Origin: Pseudomonadota bacterium
Lineage (GTDB): Bacteria; Pseudomonadota; Gammaproteobacteria; Steroidobacterales; Steroidobacteraceae
Assembly (NCBI GenBank): GCA_947454665.1
Contig: CANGMU010000140.1
Span: forward strand, 1 to 6,283
DNA length: 6,283 bases
Direction of reading: 5' to 3'
Shown here in pieces: positions 4,227 through 6,283 of the stretch (the first letter of the stretch is position 1; each line of letters starts with the position of its first letter). The notes beneath the pieces are model-generated. The model did not search any database. It was given only the letters and a program-made list of their open reading frames with translations, and was not told the origin of the DNA. The translations under genes were made by a program, and so were the position numbers.

Positions 4227-4261
4227 TTCCTCGGCTAAAACTAGAAGCCGCGGCCGAGGAA
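4227..4261. repeat. 9-base inverted repeat around the stop codon of the phospholipase gene
   Basis: TTCCTCGGC (4227-4235) pairs perfectly with GCCGAGGAA (4253-4261), with a 17-base loop that holds the TAG stop (4241-4243). On the minus strand it is followed by TCTCGCC rather than a T run, so it is not a classical Rho-independent terminator. It may protect the 3' end of the mRNA or be a weak terminator. Confidence 0.4.
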
Positions 4262-6283
4262 CAGGTAGAACGCGCTGCGGCCGTGGTCGTCGTAGCCGAC
4301 CGCGAGGAAGGCGGGGCCCAGAAAGGTCTCCGCACCGAAGAACAGGCTCGCGTCCTTGCGGACCGTGGCCAGCTTGACGTCGCGACCGGTTGCCCAGGCG
4401 TTGCCGGCCTCGACCGACATGCCGGCGTACAGCGGCACGTTCAGGAAGCCTTCGCCACCGCTGCCGACCTTGCGGTAATAGATCAGGCGCGAGATCGCAT
4501 AATGCGGCGCCTGCAGCGCATCCGGCGTCAGGCCCGACAAGTTCAGGAATCCGCCCAGCGGAAAATAACTGCGGGCACTGGCCTGCGCGGGTTCGAGCAA
4601 CGTGCCGGCGGAAGTCCAGAAGATTGCCGTGTTGCGGCCACTGGTCCGTGCCATCCGCATATCAAGCGTGACGGAATCTGAGATGCGATCGGGCGCCTGG
4701 TCCCGCAGCACGCCGCGCCACTCGAATCGCAGCGCATTGCCGTTGCGGGGAAATGCCGCGCTGTCGATGCTGTCGAAGGTATAGCGAGTGAAGTATTCCC
4801 GCGTACGGAACTCCTGCCGCGGTTGGGTCGTGTCACCCAAGCGCACGCGTGAACTGCCCGCTTCGCGCTCGAGGCCGAAACGCATTTCGCCGGTATTCCC
4901 GACCTCGCGGCCAATGTCGAAGCCATAGCGCGCACTGCGCACGCGCAAGGTGCCCACCTGCTCCTCGTCGACGACCTGCGGCACGTTGCGGACCTGGAAC
5001 AGGGCGTGGGGGGATGCGAACCAGCGGAAGGCATGCGAGAAAGGCAGGAACAGTTCCGTGCCCAGGCGCGGATTCGCGCCGACCTGGAAATCCAGCGTCC
5101 ATTCCGCGCCGTAGTGGTTCAGCTCGGTCATCACCAGACGGGCCGCGGCATCGAAACTGGAATTGCCGGCGAAATCATCCTGCAGCCGCAGCCCTGCGCG
5201 CACGTAGTTAGGACCCCAGGCATTGCTGCGCGCCTTGATCGCGAGGTCCACGTCGCCATCCGGCGCAGCGGGGTCGACCGGTTGCAGCGTGTAGTCCAGC
5301 GACTCCAGCGTGCCCTGCCCGTAATAGCGGTTCAGCCGTGAGCGCAGGCGCGCGACGTCCAGCGGCTGGCCGGCAAACGAACCGAACAGCGCGTCGATCG
5401 GTTCGGCGTGGGCTTCTGACCCGGCCTCGGCGTGCACCTCGCGGATCCGGGGCGGCGGCGCATTCCCGGCATGTCGACGCGCGAGGTATTGCTCGTGCTC
5501 GGCCGGCGACAGGGACAGGCGTGCCAGCGGCGCAAGGCGCTCCCGCGCGCCTTGTTCGCCGACGGCAATCGAATGATCGAGGTGCGTGAAGTCGAAGGAC
5601 GAGGCATCGCCCAGCGGCGGCTCGATGAGGATGTCCGCCTCGCCCAACGTGGCGCGCTGCCGGTCGGCGTCACGGCGGATCAGGATCGCGAGCATCTGGC
5701 TCGACACGCTGGTCACCGAACCGAGGCGCTCGCGCGAGGCCAGGGGATAACCGACATCGACGACGATCAGGCGATCGACGCCCATCGCACGCATGACGTT
5801 GATGGGCAGGTTTTCGGCGATGCCGCCGTCGACCAGCAGCTTGCCGTCGCGCTCGACCGGCGCAAACAGCCCGGGCACCGACATGCTGGCGCGAATGGCC
5901 ATGGCCAGATCGCCGTGGTCCATGACCACGGGACGGCCGGTTTCCAGGTCGGTGGCCACGGCCCGGAACGGCGTGGGCAGGTGGTCGTAATCCACCGGAT
6001 TGCCGGCGCGCTGCGTGAGCTCCCGCAGCTTGAGGGCCAGCTTCTGGCCCTGCGAGAGGCCCTGGGGCATGAGGAATTTGCCGCCTCGGAAGCCCAGCGG
6101 CAGCTGCACGAGGAAGGATTCGTCCTCCCGCTTGCGACGCATGGCCAGGTCGTTGCGGCGCGGCCGGTCGCGGAACGCGTCCTGCCAGTCCACGTCCGAC
6201 ATGATCTGTTCGATCTCGAGACCCGAATAGCCGGCCGCGTAAAGACCGCCGACCACCGCGCCCATGCTGGTGCCGGCGATGGC
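4241..6283 (-). CDS. patatin-like phospholipase with POTRA domain and outer-membrane beta-barrel (PlpD-like, type Vd), N-terminus cut by right edge
   Basis: 680 residues are visible, and the frame runs off the window, so the ATG at 6265 is internal and not the start. The first visible residues AIAGTSMGAVVGGLYAAG contain the lipase motif G-x-S-x-G with the nucleophile Ser6. Asp152 in the VDGG motif completes the Ser-Asp dyad, and ASMSVPGLFAPV (133-144) is the conserved block before it. The patatin domain covers about 1-255, a single POTRA domain about 280-353, and from about 355 to the end come alternating amphipathic strands of an outer-membrane barrel closing with the terminal Phe of the YLFLGRGF signal. 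This is the layout of Pseudomonas PlpD, in which the barrel carries the lipase to the surface. About 50-60 residues, including the signal peptide and the glycine-rich oxyanion loop, should lie outside. It probably hydrolyses phospholipid acyl chains; no release of the lipase can be judged from sequence. Confidence 0.93.
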   Translation of the reverse strand, partial: AIAGTSMGAVVGGLYAAGYSGLEIEQIMSDVDWQDAFRDRPRRNDLAMRRKREDESFLVQLPLGFRGGKFLMPQGLSQGQKLALKLRELTQRAGNPVDYDHLPTPFRAVATDLETGRPVVMDHGDLAMAIRASMSVPGLFAPVERDGKLLVDGGIAENLPINVMRAMGVDRLIVVDVGYPLASRERLGSVTSVSSQMLAILIRRDADRQRATLGEADILIEPPLGDASSFDFTHLDHSIAVGEQGARERLAPLARLSLSPAEHEQYLARRHAGNAPPPRIREVHAEAGSEAHAEPIDALFGSFAGQPLDVARLRSRLNRYYGQGTLESLDYTLQPVDPAAPDGDVDLAIKARSNAWGPNYVRAGLRLQDDFAGNSSFDAAARLVMTELNHYGAEWTLDFQVGANPRLGTELFLPFSHAFRWFASPHALFQVRNVPQVVDEEQVGTLRVRSARYGFDIGREVGNTGEMRFGLEREAGSSRVRLGDTTQPRQEFRTREYFTRYTFDSIDSAAFPRNGNALRFEWRGVLRDQAPDRISDSVTLDMRMARTSGRNTAIFWTSAGTLLEPAQASARSYFPLGGFLNLSGLTPDALQAPHYAISRLIYYRKVGSGGEGFLNVPLYAGMSVEAGNAWATGRDVKLATVRKDASLFFGAETFLGPAFLAVGYDDHGRSAFYLFLGRGF

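Noticed and set aside
4139..4681. 180-residue plus-strand frame at the right half
   Set aside because: It is antisense to the barrel domain of the phospholipase gene and has no recognisable features.
1..6283. CRISPR array, insertion sequence, tRNA or phage genes
   Set aside because: No regularly spaced repeats, transposase motifs, terminal repeats or tRNA-like cloverleaf were seen on either strand.

Overview
This is a GC-rich chromosomal window from what looks like a proteobacterium. The support is a Gram-negative outer-membrane beta-barrel protein, a protocatechuate 4,5-dioxygenase-type alpha/beta pair, an MsrA and an 85-residue conserved-type protein that resemble those of Xanthomonadales-like Gammaproteobacteria. 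The lineage call is tentative and rests on remembered family resemblance only. Coding is dense and almost every gene lies on the minus strand. There are no rRNA or tRNA genes, no CRISPR array, no insertion sequence and no gene-free stretch longer than about 110 bases.

Layout from left to right: (1) 1-250 minus, the first 83 residues of a TrmA/RlmD-type RNA uracil methyltransferase with the N-terminal iron-sulfur cysteines; it starts with GTG and runs off the left edge. (2) 353-652 plus, a 99-residue secreted protein with one Cys-rich (GLG1/Cys_rich_FGFR-like) repeat, with a possible ECF-type promoter upstream. (3) 657-687, a strong hairpin between this gene and the ligB end, usable from both sides. 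(4) 707-1943 minus, ligA-ligB, the two subunits of a class III extradiol dioxygenase, overlapping by 8 bases and preceded by a perfect TATAAT and repeated GAACTGCCG boxes. (5) 2051-3151 minus, msrA then arsC, both reductases of thioredoxin-dependent families. (6) 3210-3467 plus, a small uncharacterised gene divergent from msrA, possibly translated from a leaderless mRNA. (7) 3464-4098 minus, a type II toxin-antitoxin pair (RelE/ParE-like toxin first, HTH antitoxin second) with a near-perfect 20-base palindrome just before the toxin start. (8) 4241-6283 minus, a patatin-like phospholipase fused to a POTRA domain and an outer-membrane beta-barrel (PlpD-like, type Vd secretion), cut by the right edge inside its catalytic serine motif.

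How the parts relate: ligA and ligB make one enzyme that opens the ring of protocatechuate or a close catechol such as gallate, but no other gene of that pathway is in view. msrA and arsC are close enough to share a transcript and both draw on thioredoxin, which suggests a small oxidative or arsenate stress unit. The toxin-antitoxin pair is a self-contained, probably acquired module. No clearly new multi-gene system is visible. The best leads are regulatory (the ligA promoter boxes, the toxin-antitoxin palindrome and the ECF-like promoter) and the secreted Cys/Met-rich protein.
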